Positions 1 to 7,347 of a stretch of DNA of 39,730 nt are shown here, piece after piece. The position numbers and the translations under genes are program-made. The stretch comes from a virus: positions 1 to 39,730 of IMG/VR virus record IMGVR_UViG_3300009009_000024; one strand, 5' to 3'. The notes under the pieces are model-generated. The model made no database searches. It was not told the origin of the DNA and saw only the letters and a program-made list of their open reading frames with translations. Each line of letters opens with the position of its first letter. Within the stretch, counting starts at the first letter, position 1.

Positions 1-1
1 G

Positions 2-82
2 GTATCATGGAAAACCATGCAGGGTACGGTTATTTTAAATGATGCATGGATGGCGGTGTATGAGGCGGCATGTACTTCGTGA
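2..82 (+). CDS. C-terminal end of an upstream gene, possibly the major capsid protein
   Basis: The frame is open from the first bases and ends at a TGA at 80-82, giving 26 residues that finish with DAWMAVYEAACTS. The gene starts outside the window. Its place just ahead of small virion genes and an adaptor gene is where a capsid gene usually sits in tailed phages, but 26 residues are too few to identify the family. The capsid call is inference from position only. Confidence 0.45.
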   Translation, partial: VSWKTMQGTVILNDAWMAVYEAACTS

Positions 83-120
83 AAAATTTAGAATAAAATC
101 AATAACATAATGCAATACGC

Positions 121-147
121 GCGGCTCGCTCATCCTAACCGAGTCGC
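121..147 (+). promoter_or_regulatory. Hairpin between upstream gene and first full virion gene
   Basis: GCGGCTCG (121-128) pairs with CGAGTCGC (140-147), giving an 8-bp stem with one G-T wobble and an 11-base loop. No T-run follows, so it is not a standard intrinsic terminator. It could be an attenuator or an RNA-processing site that sets expression of the following genes relative to the upstream gene. Confidence 0.35.
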
Positions 148-150
148 ATC

Positions 151-178
151 TTGACCTCTAAGTTTAGGACAGGACAAT
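151..178 (+). promoter_or_regulatory. Weak sigma70-like promoter candidate
   Basis: TTGACC (151-156) is followed after 16 bases by GACAAT (173-178), which matches the -10 consensus at four of six positions. It lies just downstream of the hairpin at 121-147 and upstream of the AAGGAG site of the gene at 199. The match is weak and could be chance. Confidence 0.2.
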
Positions 179-198
179 TTATTTAAGGAGAAACTACT

Positions 199-780
199 AT
201 GGCTTACAGAAAATTTGACGACCCTGCATTGTCATCCAGTGATGATGCGAGAAAAGTATATCCGGTATTCCCGAAGGAAGCTCTTCGCAGGGCTATTCAG
301 TCCATCACGAACCGCGTTGTAAGCGGTACGAACGGGACAATGGGAGGCACTGCCGGTATCGGGGCAGCATGGCTTGGCACGGGCGGAACAGCAGGTATTA
401 AGCTTAATACCGCGCTTGGCCTTGCAATTAACGGCAGATATGGAACTGCTGTAGCGCAGGACAATATCTATCTGCCTACGGGAACGCAGAGCAAGTCAAC
501 ATATGTAAAGTATCTTGTTGCTGCTAAATTCGGCACCGCTGCAACTGTGGTTGCGGGGAACGAAGGCGCTACCTCAACAGCGGCGCGACTGCCCGATTGC
601 CCGGATGGATATGTGGCTGTTGGCTACATGGAATATGCGACTGGAACAGCCGGCGCTTATATCCGATTCGGTGGTGGAACGGCTGGTGGGTATAACGTAC
701 TTTCCGGCAATACCGCCGCGACATGCGGTACGGTAAACGCGTGGGAGCAACTGCTCCACATGCCTTATGACGAAGCGTAA
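199..780 (+). CDS. Unknown virion-region protein with GT-A/G inserts
   Basis: This 193-residue protein has AAGGAG at 184-189, well spaced from the ATG. No family is recognised. The N-terminal 40 residues look like a normal soluble domain. From about residue 42 the chain is rich in Gly-Thr units (SGTNGT, GGTAG, LGTGGTAG), and more follow near residues 148-163 and at the C-terminal end. The same Gly-Thr-Ala-Gly signature recurs in neighbouring virion genes. Position after the upstream gene and before the adaptor suggests a capsid decoration, head-completion or similar structural role, which is inference. It could also be a fibre-like or spike protein. Confidence 0.5.
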   Translation: MAYRKFDDPALSSSDDARKVYPVFPKEALRRAIQSITNRVVSGTNGTMGGTAGIGAAWLGTGGTAGIKLNTALGLAINGRYGTAVAQDNIYLPTGTQSKSTYVKYLVAAKFGTAATVVAGNEGATSTAARLPDCPDGYVAVGYMEYATGTAGAYIRFGGGTAGGYNVLSGNTAATCGTVNAWEQLLHMPYDEA

Positions 781-836
781 CAATTAAAAAGGGGTAGGAC
801 AGCCTGCCCCTTAGTTCAATCGCAGGAGGGCGAGAT

Positions 837-1202
837 ATGGCAACAGCTATTAAGAAAAAGGACATGAACATGTTCATCACACCGGAAGGTCATCCCAGAG
901 ACCGCATCATAATCAACGAGTCTGCTGAGATACCGAGAGAGGGAATCTTTATCGCTTTGAATGGGTATTCCTTTCTTGCAAAAGCAGGCGTCCCTATCGA
1001 CCTGCCCCGCCCGGTAAGGGAAATGTTGGATACGAGAATCAAAACCGATACACAGATGGTTGACGACGGTAACGGGCACCTGATTACTCACCCCCGAAAT
1101 ATGCTGAGGATAACATATTCCATAGTGCAGCTCGATGTGAATGCTGTTCCGACGGAAGCCCCGGCATCAGGGCATAACGAAGCGCCAGCATCCCCGGCGT
1201 AA
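837..1202 (+). CDS. Conserved-looking phage protein of unknown function
   Basis: This 121-residue protein has a GGAGGG site ahead of the ATG. The body contains a compact stretch ending PREGIFIALNGYSF, then a predicted alpha/beta region. The last 20 residues are an Ala/Pro/Glu-rich tail (EAPASGHNEAPASPA) that is probably disordered. There are no catalytic motifs, signal peptide or membrane segment. It lies 32 bases before the adaptor gene in the same operon, so a small head or connector-associated protein is plausible. The function is unknown. Confidence 0.5.
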   Translation: MATAIKKKDMNMFITPEGHPRDRIIINESAEIPREGIFIALNGYSFLAKAGVPIDLPRPVREMLDTRIKTDTQMVDDGNGHLITHPRNMLRITYSIVQLDVNAVPTEAPASGHNEAPASPA

Positions 1203-1234
1203 AGTAACGCAACGCCGTTGCATAGGAGGTAATT

Positions 1235-1978
1235 ATGACCGGGAGAGAGATGGTCGCCCACATGCGCGAAAGCGTCTTGGACGATATGGCGGTTCCTTAT
1301 TTATGGCCTGATACTGAAATTCTGAGAAATCTTAATTACTCGGAGGTTCAGGCTTGTCGTAGGGCAAACCTCATCATAGATGGGATAACTGCCAACGATA
1401 ATGGCACAGCCGGAACCGCAGGAACACTTGGGCAGAGACCTCTCTGCTCTTTATCTCTCGTGGCGGATCAGGCTTACTATCTGTTGTCTTCCAAGATTCT
1501 TCAGATAAAGCGATGCCAGTTGCGCTCGATGACGTATCCTCTTAACGGCCCAGTGACCTATCCTGAACTTGATGATGGACTGTCCGGATGGATAGGGACA
1601 AGCGGCACAGTGGGCACAGCAGGTTCGGGAGGATACCCAGCGTATTTCTTAAACGAGCCCGGTAACACGATAACCTTCGTACCAGCACCGTCTGTATCCG
1701 ATACAGCGTCTCTTGTCGTATCTCGCTTACCCTTGACACCCTTTACTCTTAATACCTCTCCTGAGATTGACGAGAAGTGGCATGAAGGGCTGATGAACTG
1801 GGCAGCCCGACTTTGTTTTCTTAAACCGGATTCCGATACATACAATCTTAATCTCGCGCAGGAATACGAGAAGAGATTCACGGCGGAGTTCGGAATTCTT
1901 CCCGACGCATATAGCGAACGGATGAGAAAAATAATATCACAAAGACAAATTATGAGGCCGCGCGCGTTCGGCAGCTAA
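1235..1978 (+). CDS. Head-tail adaptor protein, DUF6682-like
   Basis: This 247-residue protein follows an AGGAGG site. The pattern fits the DUF6682 'phage adaptor' family: an N-terminal helix with VPYLWPDTEILRNLNYSE, a repeatedly Arg-rich helix, a strand with YYLLSSKILQIKRCQL, a strand pair near FVPAPS, and a C-terminal helix EKWHEGLMNWAARLCFLK followed by EYEKRFTAEFG. Such proteins join the portal to the tail. Two loops carry extra Gly-Thr segments absent from the family as I recall it: NGTAGTAGTLG at about residues 55-65 and GTSGTVGTAGSGG at about 121-133. The family call is from memory of its sequence pattern. Confidence 0.7.
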   Translation: MTGREMVAHMRESVLDDMAVPYLWPDTEILRNLNYSEVQACRRANLIIDGITANDNGTAGTAGTLGQRPLCSLSLVADQAYYLLSSKILQIKRCQLRSMTYPLNGPVTYPELDDGLSGWIGTSGTVGTAGSGGYPAYFLNEPGNTITFVPAPSVSDTASLVVSRLPLTPFTLNTSPEIDEKWHEGLMNWAARLCFLKPDSDTYNLNLAQEYEKRFTAEFGILPDAYSERMRKIISQRQIMRPRAFGS

Positions 1979-1993
1979 TTCAAGGAGGAACAA

Positions 1994-2173
1994 ATGGCTA
2001 TTAAAAAAACAAGCAAAGAGGCACCCCAAATATTCGTTGGAAGCACAAATCCGAATACAGACAAGGTGGCACCTACAAAAGTAGGCGATATCTATGTCAA
2101 CACAGCCCTACTGACTCTTCATTTTGCTTTCGGGCTCGCCGGAACTCAATGGGGGACTGCCGGAACAGCATGA
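1994..2173 (+). CDS. Small 59-residue virion-region protein
   Basis: A short gene starts MAIKKTSKEAPQIFVG behind an AAGGAGG site (about 1982-1988) and ends in GLAGTQWGTAGTA. The middle, KVGDIYVNTALLTLHFAFG, looks like a beta-hairpin of a small structural protein. The C-terminal tail is the same Gly-Thr-Ala-Gly-Thr motif found inside neighbouring virion proteins. Good ribosome binding site, codon use and spacing support a real gene. The function is unknown. Confidence 0.6.
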   Translation: MAIKKTSKEAPQIFVGSTNPNTDKVAPTKVGDIYVNTALLTLHFAFGLAGTQWGTAGTA

Positions 2174-2230
2174 TAAACCATACCGTTGAGAGTGAGGACT
2201 GCCTCTCAACGACACCAAGGAGGACTATGT

Positions 2231-2596
2231 ATGGCACAGCATATCACTACTATACCTGTTTTTAGAAATACTTCCTGCGGAGCAACAGGAACTGCTGGTA
2301 CGATTCTTTCCGATCCAATTGATTTAAGGGATATTTGCGCTCAAGGCATTACAGCCCTCGCCTATTCGATCTCTTCCACAACGGGAACTGCTGGTTCAAG
2401 TTTATTTGGATATCAGGATTGCTCTGTATATGATGGAGTATACCGCGAGGCTGGGACTTTCGGAACGCAGGGGAATGTTAAAGGCCAAGCTGGGAGAATA
2501 AACTTCACAACTATAGTCGCGCCGTTTATTAAGATAAAAGCGCTCACAGGAACAAGCGCACACGCTCTCTTTACTGCGGAGCTAAGTGTTCGATAA
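2231..2596 (+). CDS. Small beta-rich virion protein of unknown function
   Basis: The ATG at 2231 is chosen because AAGGAGG lies seven bases upstream; an ATG at 2186 lacks such a site. The 121-residue product begins MAQHITTIPVFRN and looks beta-rich. It carries GATGTAGTILSD, STTGTAGSSLFG and AGTFGTQG, again Gly-Thr inserts in apparent loops. The C-terminal half (FIKIKALTGTSAHALFTAELSV) resembles the strands of a small phage beta-sandwich. It sits between the adaptor and the fibres and could be a head-tail or tail accessory protein. Confidence 0.55.
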   Translation: MAQHITTIPVFRNTSCGATGTAGTILSDPIDLRDICAQGITALAYSISSTTGTAGSSLFGYQDCSVYDGVYREAGTFGTQGNVKGQAGRINFTTIVAPFIKIKALTGTSAHALFTAELSVR

Positions 2597-2605
2597 GGAG
2601 GACGC

Positions 2606-2983
2606 ATGGCTCTTAAAACGCTATCTCTTATAAGAGGCGATTCGCAGACGTATACCCTTACGTTTAAAACTGCTGCTGGCACTTTGTACTGTCTTAAGAA
2701 CTGGAACGTCTTCTTTACACTTAAGACAAATCATGGCCTTGATGATAACAGGGCCTCTCTCCAGAAAATTATCACATCATTCTCTGACTCAACGGGCGGA
2801 ACTACTGGCGTTGCCGTTATCCCCATTTACCCCTCAGACACAAAGGAACTTGATCCGGGAGAGTATGATTTTGATATCTCCGTTCTTACTGCGGCCAGCG
2901 AATCATTTACCGTTATGAGAGGCAAGCTCAATCTTGAATATGATGTCACCAGAACACTCGGTACTGCTGGGACGGCAGAATAA
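2606..2983 (+). CDS. BppU-like Ig-fold baseplate/fibre accessory protein
   Basis: This 125-residue protein begins MALKTLSLIRGDSQTYTLTF, followed by a strand ending WNVFFTLKT and later LDPGEYDFDISV. This matches the small immunoglobulin-like domain seen in phage BppU-type baseplate upper proteins and similar fibre-attachment proteins. It ends in TRTLGTAGTAE, another Gly-Thr tail. It lies 11 bases before the first collagen-like fibre, so a role in fixing that fibre to the tail is reasonable. The fold call is by pattern only. Confidence 0.5.
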   Translation: MALKTLSLIRGDSQTYTLTFKTAAGTLYCLKNWNVFFTLKTNHGLDDNRASLQKIITSFSDSTGGTTGVAVIPIYPSDTKELDPGEYDFDISVLTAASESFTVMRGKLNLEYDVTRTLGTAGTAE

Positions 2984-2994
2984 GGGGAAAGAGT

Positions 2995-3765
2995 ATGGGC
3001 GAAAGCATAACTGTATATTTTACCAATCCGATCACAGGAGTTCCGGGGTCTTCTGGAACAAGCGGAACCTCTGCTGTTGGCTCTTCGGGGACGAGCGGGA
3101 CATCCCCTCTTGGGTTTACGTCGGGTACGTCAGGAACCTCCGGAGAAGGTTCGTCTGGAACATCAGGAACGAGTGGGTTGGCAGGTTCTCATGGTACGTC
3201 CGGAACGAGCGGCAGTTCCGGCGCGGGTTCATCTGGCACATCGGGCACGAGTGGAGTAGGAACGTCAGGGACATCCGGTTCGAGCGGGACATCGGCTGAG
3301 GGGTCTTCTGGAACCTCTGGAACTTCTGGGACATCTGCCCTTGGCGTCACCTCTGGAACCTCTGGCACTTCGGGTGCTGGCAGTAGCGGAACATCGGGTA
3401 CTTCCGGCTCATCCGGGACAAGCGGAGTTGCTGGCGGCGCTGGCTCAAGCGGTACGTCTGGCTCAAGTGGTAGCAGCGGGAGCTCCGGCGCGGATGGTTC
3501 TTCAGGCACATCTGGCACATCGGGGAACGGCACATCTGGAACCTCCGGTTCGTCAGGGTCTTCTGGCGGTGGCACTTCCGGCACCTCTGGAACCAGCGGC
3601 ACGATAGGTACAGATGCCACATTTAACCATATACACATCTCCGGCAGCGATGGAGCTGGAACGATTGGGACGACAGGCGTGGTGGTAAATGTATATTTCG
3701 GCACTGCGGCGACCATGGCTACGAATGGAATACCACAGGGATCGCTCTATTTTCAATACACGTAA
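2995..3765 (+). CDS. Collagen-like Gly-Thr-Ser tail fibre protein (first of three)
   Basis: This 256-residue protein has a short N-terminal anchor (MGESITVYFTNPITGVP). From about residue 18 to 205 it is an almost unbroken run of Gly-X-Y triplets, mostly GTS and GSS with some GTN, GAG and GVG. A C-terminal cap of about 50 residues follows, containing FNHIHISGSDGAG and ending GSLYFQYT. Triplet repeats with a non-repetitive cap are typical of trimeric collagen-like phage fibres, and the cap probably drives trimerisation or receptor contact. There is almost no proline, which is unusual for a triple helix. Confidence 0.75.
   Translation: MGESITVYFTNPITGVPGSSGTSGTSAVGSSGTSGTSPLGFTSGTSGTSGEGSSGTSGTSGLAGSHGTSGTSGSSGAGSSGTSGTSGVGTSGTSGSSGTSAEGSSGTSGTSGTSALGVTSGTSGTSGAGSSGTSGTSGSSGTSGVAGGAGSSGTSGSSGSSGSSGADGSSGTSGTSGNGTSGTSGSSGSSGGGTSGTSGTSGTIGTDATFNHIHISGSDGAGTIGTTGVVVNVYFGTAATMATNGIPQGSLYFQYT
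3046..3612 (+). repeat. Gly-Thr-Ser triplet array, fibre 1
   Basis: A nine-base periodicity encodes Gly-Thr/Ser-Ser triplets. Codons for the same residue vary freely (GGA, GGC, GGG, GGT; ACA, ACG, ACC; TCT, TCG, TCC, AGC), so the repeat is strict in protein but loose in DNA. Variant triplets (AVG, PLG, EGS, AGS) occur at irregular intervals. Confidence 0.85.
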
Positions 3766-3786
3766 TGCCACGGAGCGTGAGTGGAT

Positions 3787-3879
3787 ATGAGATATCTGTT
3801 GCTTGCAGTTTTAATCATCATAACCCTCTGGGCATGGAGCCTTGTGAGGGCGGGGAGTAAGGAATGGTTATTAGAATAG
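3787..3879 (+). CDS. 30-residue single-membrane-segment peptide
   Basis: The small frame reads MRYLLLAVLIIITLWAWSLV and then RAGSKEWLLE. It has one strongly hydrophobic helix of about 18 residues and a charged tail. GGAG at 3772-3775 lies 11 bases before the ATG. Its end overlaps the start of the next gene by 16 bases, which suggests translational coupling. It could be a small membrane or lysis-related peptide, or a chance frame. There is no supporting homology. Confidence 0.35.
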   Translation: MRYLLLAVLIIITLWAWSLVRAGSKEWLLE

Positions 3880-4184
3880 AAAAACGCAATGATAGAATTG
3901 GATGGGATGTAAGTGCAATCTTAACTGATGGCAAAACAACATCGGTCATTACCTTTTATTGGCCTTTTAAAGAAGAACCTGCGAAAGACGATGCCAAACT
4001 TCTTGAGAAGGTAAAGTATTTGCAAGAGAACTTTATTGAAGAAGGAAAAAATACGCAGGAGCCATCGTTTGCCAAATCCGAGGTAGAAGCCCTGCTTATT
4101 GAAAAAGGGTATCTGGTGAAAGAAGCAAAGCTTGAAGATTTAAAAACGGCTGCTGAGTTTATCTCTGAAAAGGTGGTGGAATAA
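3864..4184 (+). CDS. Unknown 106-residue protein
   Basis: GGGGAG lies just ahead of the ATG, and the gene ends in a one-base overlap with the tailspike start (TAATG). The N-terminal half looks like a beta-hairpin (MVIRIEKRNDRIGWDVSAIL, then TTSVITFYW). The C-terminal half is helical and charged (LLEKVKYLQENFIEEGK, and LEDLKTAAEFISEKVVE). No motif is recognised. Strict coupling to the tailspike gene suggests a chaperone or attachment role for it, which is inference. Confidence 0.5.
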   Translation: MVIRIEKRNDRIGWDVSAILTDGKTTSVITFYWPFKEEPAKDDAKLLEKVKYLQENFIEEGKNTQEPSFAKSEVEALLIEKGYLVKEAKLEDLKTAAEFISEKVVE

Positions 4185-5800
4185 TGGCTAATTGGTTTGT
4201 AGACTCTCAACTTGGTTCAGGGAACAACGATGGCACGACTACCGACCACGCATGGAGAGGTACAAGTGCAATCAAAACAGCAATGGAGTATGGTTCTTTT
4301 GCTGATGGTGATAGAATATGGATTAAAAGAGACTCCTCTTATGATGAGGGGGTCGCTAACAATGGCGCTGACATAGCTCCAACAGATGATGGTATTATAT
4401 CAGCTCCACTTTATTTTATCGGATGGCCTCGTCCTGAATTACCGAACACCACGATTACTCAGGCTGACTGGACGAACGGCAGTACTACGGTTGATAATAT
4501 TGTAGGAATAACCTGCACAAGGCTTTCACATCAGGCAAGATGGGCGGTGGCTCCGGACGGGAAGAAGTACCTAATTACACGAGTCATTGATGCCAACACA
4601 ATTATTGTGGACAGAGAATATGTCGGAAGCACAGTTACAGGAACAAGCGGGAAGTTCTCTATCGAGGCAGATGAAGATTATGCCACAGCACAGGCCATTG
4701 ACGATAGTGCATGGACAATAAAGTTAAGCACTTGGAGTGATGACTCTCACGATATGCCGTTTATAGATTTCAATGATGAAGCGTACCAGCTATTGGTTTC
4801 AGCGGATTTTTACTTCTCTTTTAGAAATCTTGAAATGAGATCAAGCAGCGATGCGGCCGGTATATTTGCCGTTTCTTCTGCTTATGTTTGCGAAGTAATC
4901 GGCTGTTTGTTTAAGCAAACATCTAATTCTTATGCAGTATTAGCGACCGGGCCAACGCTTATTATGGATAGGTTCACGATTGAAGGAACGGAAGATAGTG
5001 GTGCAAATACCGATCAGTATGGCCTTACTGCAGGTTATGGTATGTTTTCAATGCGAATTAGAAACGGTGCAATTTATAATACGGGCGGAGTTGGATTAGG
5101 GGCAAGATCGGGAGCTTATTTGTCGTCCGGAGTAATTGAAAATGTTAATGTTGGGGTAGAACAGGCTAACGGCACTTTTGATATATCCTTTGCCTTAGCA
5201 ACAAGCATGTATTTAAGAGATATTAAGTCGGGCGGAACAAATGGTTATGTGAATTTGCCAGTAACAGCAAACCCCATAGGACAGTTAAATATAGAAAATT
5301 ATGGTAAGGTTCTCGGAGCACATAAGTCTTGGTTTCCGGGCGGAGTATTAGAAAAGGTTGCAGTTACAGCAACAAATGCAAATAAAAAACTTTCAGACAA
5401 TGTGCTTAAGATCACACCGAACGCAAACAGTGTGCCTGCTGGAATTATGTATAAGCACATACTCTTTGAGGGAGAATTTGAATTACAGGCCGGAGCGCAA
5501 ACAATAAAGTTCTGGCTGTTTAATGATGTTGGAGCAACACTTAATAATACCACAGCAACAGATAACATTTTTCTTGAAGCGACTTATGTTGATTCTTATG
5601 ATGATACCACAGAATACACACAGACAAGAGTATTCAGCACAGAGATTGACATAGCGGATTCGGCAAGCGCAGATGACTGGGATTATCTGCAAGTATCTGT
5701 TAATCCGGCAACAGCGAGTAAAGTTCGGGTGATGCTGAAAATATCTTATTATGACACAACAGGGGATATACTTATAGACCCACAACCGGTGATAGCATAA
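4184..5800 (+). CDS. Tailspike-like right-handed beta-helix protein
   Basis: This 538-residue protein starts MANWFVDSQLGSGNNDGTTT followed by AWRGTSAI. That opening is common in pectate-lyase-like phage spikes. Residues about 200-370 are rich in short strands with Asn/Gly turns (LEMRSSSDAAGIFAVSSAYV, IENVNVGVEQANGTFDIS), as in a parallel beta-helix. Residues about 380-535 look like a separate beta-sandwich ending GDILIDPQPVIA. Host polysaccharide binding or cleavage is the usual role of such spikes, but no catalytic residues can be assigned by eye. It is coupled to the genes on both sides. Confidence 0.6.
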   Translation: MANWFVDSQLGSGNNDGTTTDHAWRGTSAIKTAMEYGSFADGDRIWIKRDSSYDEGVANNGADIAPTDDGIISAPLYFIGWPRPELPNTTITQADWTNGSTTVDNIVGITCTRLSHQARWAVAPDGKKYLITRVIDANTIIVDREYVGSTVTGTSGKFSIEADEDYATAQAIDDSAWTIKLSTWSDDSHDMPFIDFNDEAYQLLVSADFYFSFRNLEMRSSSDAAGIFAVSSAYVCEVIGCLFKQTSNSYAVLATGPTLIMDRFTIEGTEDSGANTDQYGLTAGYGMFSMRIRNGAIYNTGGVGLGARSGAYLSSGVIENVNVGVEQANGTFDISFALATSMYLRDIKSGGTNGYVNLPVTANPIGQLNIENYGKVLGAHKSWFPGGVLEKVAVTATNANKKLSDNVLKITPNANSVPAGIMYKHILFEGEFELQAGAQTIKFWLFNDVGATLNNTTATDNIFLEATYVDSYDDTTEYTQTRVFSTEIDIADSASADDWDYLQVSVNPATASKVRVMLKISYYDTTGDILIDPQPVIA

Positions 5801-6061
5801 ATGGCAGAGAATAATCCTATATGGAGTGATGGTAATGTTTACTTCTCTAATGCGACAACAGTATCTCCGGCTCCTGATTGGAGTGATGGGAATATTTCAA
5901 TCTTGTTGGAGTATGAAGCGCCAGCAGGTGGACTCTCAATACCAGTAGCGATGCAGGGGGCATGGAAAGAAGCGACACCAAAAATTATGATAAATAGTGC
6001 GTGGCACGATGTTGAAGCTGCAAAGATACTTATTGCCGGAGCATGGAAAGAAGTAACTTAA
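5801..6061 (+). CDS. Small tail protein with repeated GAWKE motifs
   Basis: This 86-residue protein starts on the base after the tailspike stop. The N-terminal half has a repeated WSDGN motif (IWSDGNVYFSNA and DWSDGNISILLE). The C-terminal half has three units of a phage tail repeat: MQGAWKEATP, INSAWHDVEA and IAGAWKEVT. Related Gly-x-Trp-Lys repeats are common at the ends of phage tail and fibre proteins and probably form small beta-hairpins. A fourth unit lies immediately downstream in another frame (6061-6099). Confidence 0.55.
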   Translation: MAENNPIWSDGNVYFSNATTVSPAPDWSDGNISILLEYEAPAGGLSIPVAMQGAWKEATPKIMINSAWHDVEAAKILIAGAWKEVT

Positions 6062-6099
6062 TGATTGCAGGCGCATGGAAAGAAATAACAGGTAGCTAA
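6061..6099 (+). CDS. 12-codon out-of-frame GAWKE repeat unit
   Basis: The TAA of the preceding gene overlaps an ATG (TAATG at 6059-6063), which opens a frame reading MIAGAWKEITGS and then stop. The peptide repeats the IAGAWKEVT unit just upstream but is displaced by one frame. It may be a detached repeat unit, a translationally coupled micro-peptide, or the relic of a frameshift. The next gene starts on the following base. Confidence 0.3.
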   Translation: MIAGAWKEITGS

Positions 6100-7347
6100 A
6101 TGCCCGAAGAACTCGACATAAACGTAACCATTGTAGCCGAACAACAGATCACTGCGACTCTGGACTCGGATGTACCTATTGTGGTCACATTTTCAAACCC
6201 CATACTTAGTGGTTTCAGTACCTCCGGTACAAGCGGGGTTTCCGGTACTTCCGGTACAAGCGGAGTCGGGACATCAGGGACAAGTGGAACGAGCGGAACA
6301 AGTAGCACGGGAGAGTCTGGTTCATCTGGTTCAAGCGGAACGTCAGGAACGGGTGGGCTGTCAGGGAGTAGCGGCACATCAGGAACTTCGGGCAGTTCTG
6401 GTTCAAGCGGAAGCGCTGGAACCTCCGGAACGTCTGGGGCTGGCACTTCAGGAACCTCTGGAACGTCTGCTTTGGGCGTTACATCAGGTACTTCTGGTAC
6501 TTCGGGTTCGGCAGGAACCAGTGGCTCTACGGGCACACACGGAACAAGTGGGTCTTCTGGGACGCATGGTTCATCCGGAACAAGTGGTTCGTCCGGCACT
6601 CACGGTACGTCCGGCACGAGTGGGACATCAGGAACGTCCGGATCGAGTGGAACATCAGGGTCTTCGGGCACCGATGGCACACATGGTACATCGGGTAGTA
6701 GTGGTATGTCGGGGACTTCAGGCACAAGCGGTTCTACGGGTAGCGCTGGAACAAGCGGTACTTCGGGCTCTACCGGGACACATGGCACAAGCGGTACGTC
6801 TGGAACCTCTGGCACAAATGGAAGCGCAGGAACCTCCGGGACAAGTGGCAGCTCTGGGTCATCTGGAACCAGCGGTACATCCGGCTCAGTCGGTAGTGCG
6901 GGTAGCCACGGCACAAGCGGAACATCGGGTACTTCTGGAACTTCGGGAACAAGTGGAAGCGCTGGAAGCCATGGAACATCGGGGTCAACCGGGTCGGCTG
7001 GCACATCGGGAACTTCTGGGTCAAGCGGAATTGCGGGAACTCATGGAACATCAGGTTCAAGCGGCACACACGGGACAAGTGGTTCTTCGGGCTCATCAGG
7101 AACCCACGGCACTTCCGGTTCATCAGGCACACACGGGACTTCAGGAAGTAGTGGAACATCCGGTAGCACTGGTACGCACGGAACAAGTGGTACATCTGGC
7201 ACATCAGGCACTTCGGGGTCGACCGGCACGCACGGCACATCAGGCTCATCTGGAACACACGGTACGAGTGGTACGTCGGGAACGGCGGGGAGCAGCGGAA
7301 CCTCGGACAACATGGGCATGATATGGGCAATAGTTTTTGGAGGATAA
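6100..7347 (+). CDS. Large collagen-like Gly-Thr-Ser/His fibre (second of three)
   Basis: This 415-residue protein starts with a beta-rich anchor (MPEELDINVTIVAEQQITATL, then VPIVVTFSNPIL) that recalls the start of fibre 1. From about residue 38 to 402 it is one continuous run of triplets: GTS, GSS, GTH, GST, GSA. It ends in a very short hydrophobic tail, SDNMGMIWAIVFGG, without a folded cap. Absence of a cap suggests that the next protein, which has an array and a C-terminal domain, may complete the fibre. The phage fibre call rests on the repeats and gene context. Confidence 0.75.
   Translation: MPEELDINVTIVAEQQITATLDSDVPIVVTFSNPILSGFSTSGTSGVSGTSGTSGVGTSGTSGTSGTSSTGESGSSGSSGTSGTGGLSGSSGTSGTSGSSGSSGSAGTSGTSGAGTSGTSGTSALGVTSGTSGTSGSAGTSGSTGTHGTSGSSGTHGSSGTSGSSGTHGTSGTSGTSGTSGSSGTSGSSGTDGTHGTSGSSGMSGTSGTSGSTGSAGTSGTSGSTGTHGTSGTSGTSGTNGSAGTSGTSGSSGSSGTSGTSGSVGSAGSHGTSGTSGTSGTSGTSGSAGSHGTSGSTGSAGTSGTSGSSGIAGTHGTSGSSGTHGTSGSSGSSGTHGTSGSSGTHGTSGSSGTSGSTGTHGTSGTSGTSGTSGSTGTHGTSGSSGTHGTSGTSGTAGSSGTSDNMGMIWAIVFGG
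6211..7305 (+). repeat. Gly-Thr-Ser/His triplet array, fibre 2
   Basis: About 1.1 kb encodes Gly-X-Y triplets with no proline. Histidine appears in recurring units such as GTHGTSG and GSHGTSG, which are rare in fibre 1. Synonymous codons are thoroughly mixed, so long exact DNA repeats are scarce despite the monotonous protein. Confidence 0.85.

Noticed and set aside
3189-3716. Long antisense frame rich in Val-Pro-Glu/Asp over fibre 1, and similar antisense frames at 6096-7004, 7041-7436 and 7785-8120
   Set aside because: They are the mirror of the Gly-Thr-Ser codons: the periodic repeat avoids stops on the other strand. They have no ribosome binding sites and no ordinary protein composition.
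6211-7305. CRISPR-like repeated sequence
   Set aside because: The periodicity is a nine-base protein triplet repeat with no spacers or conserved direct repeats.
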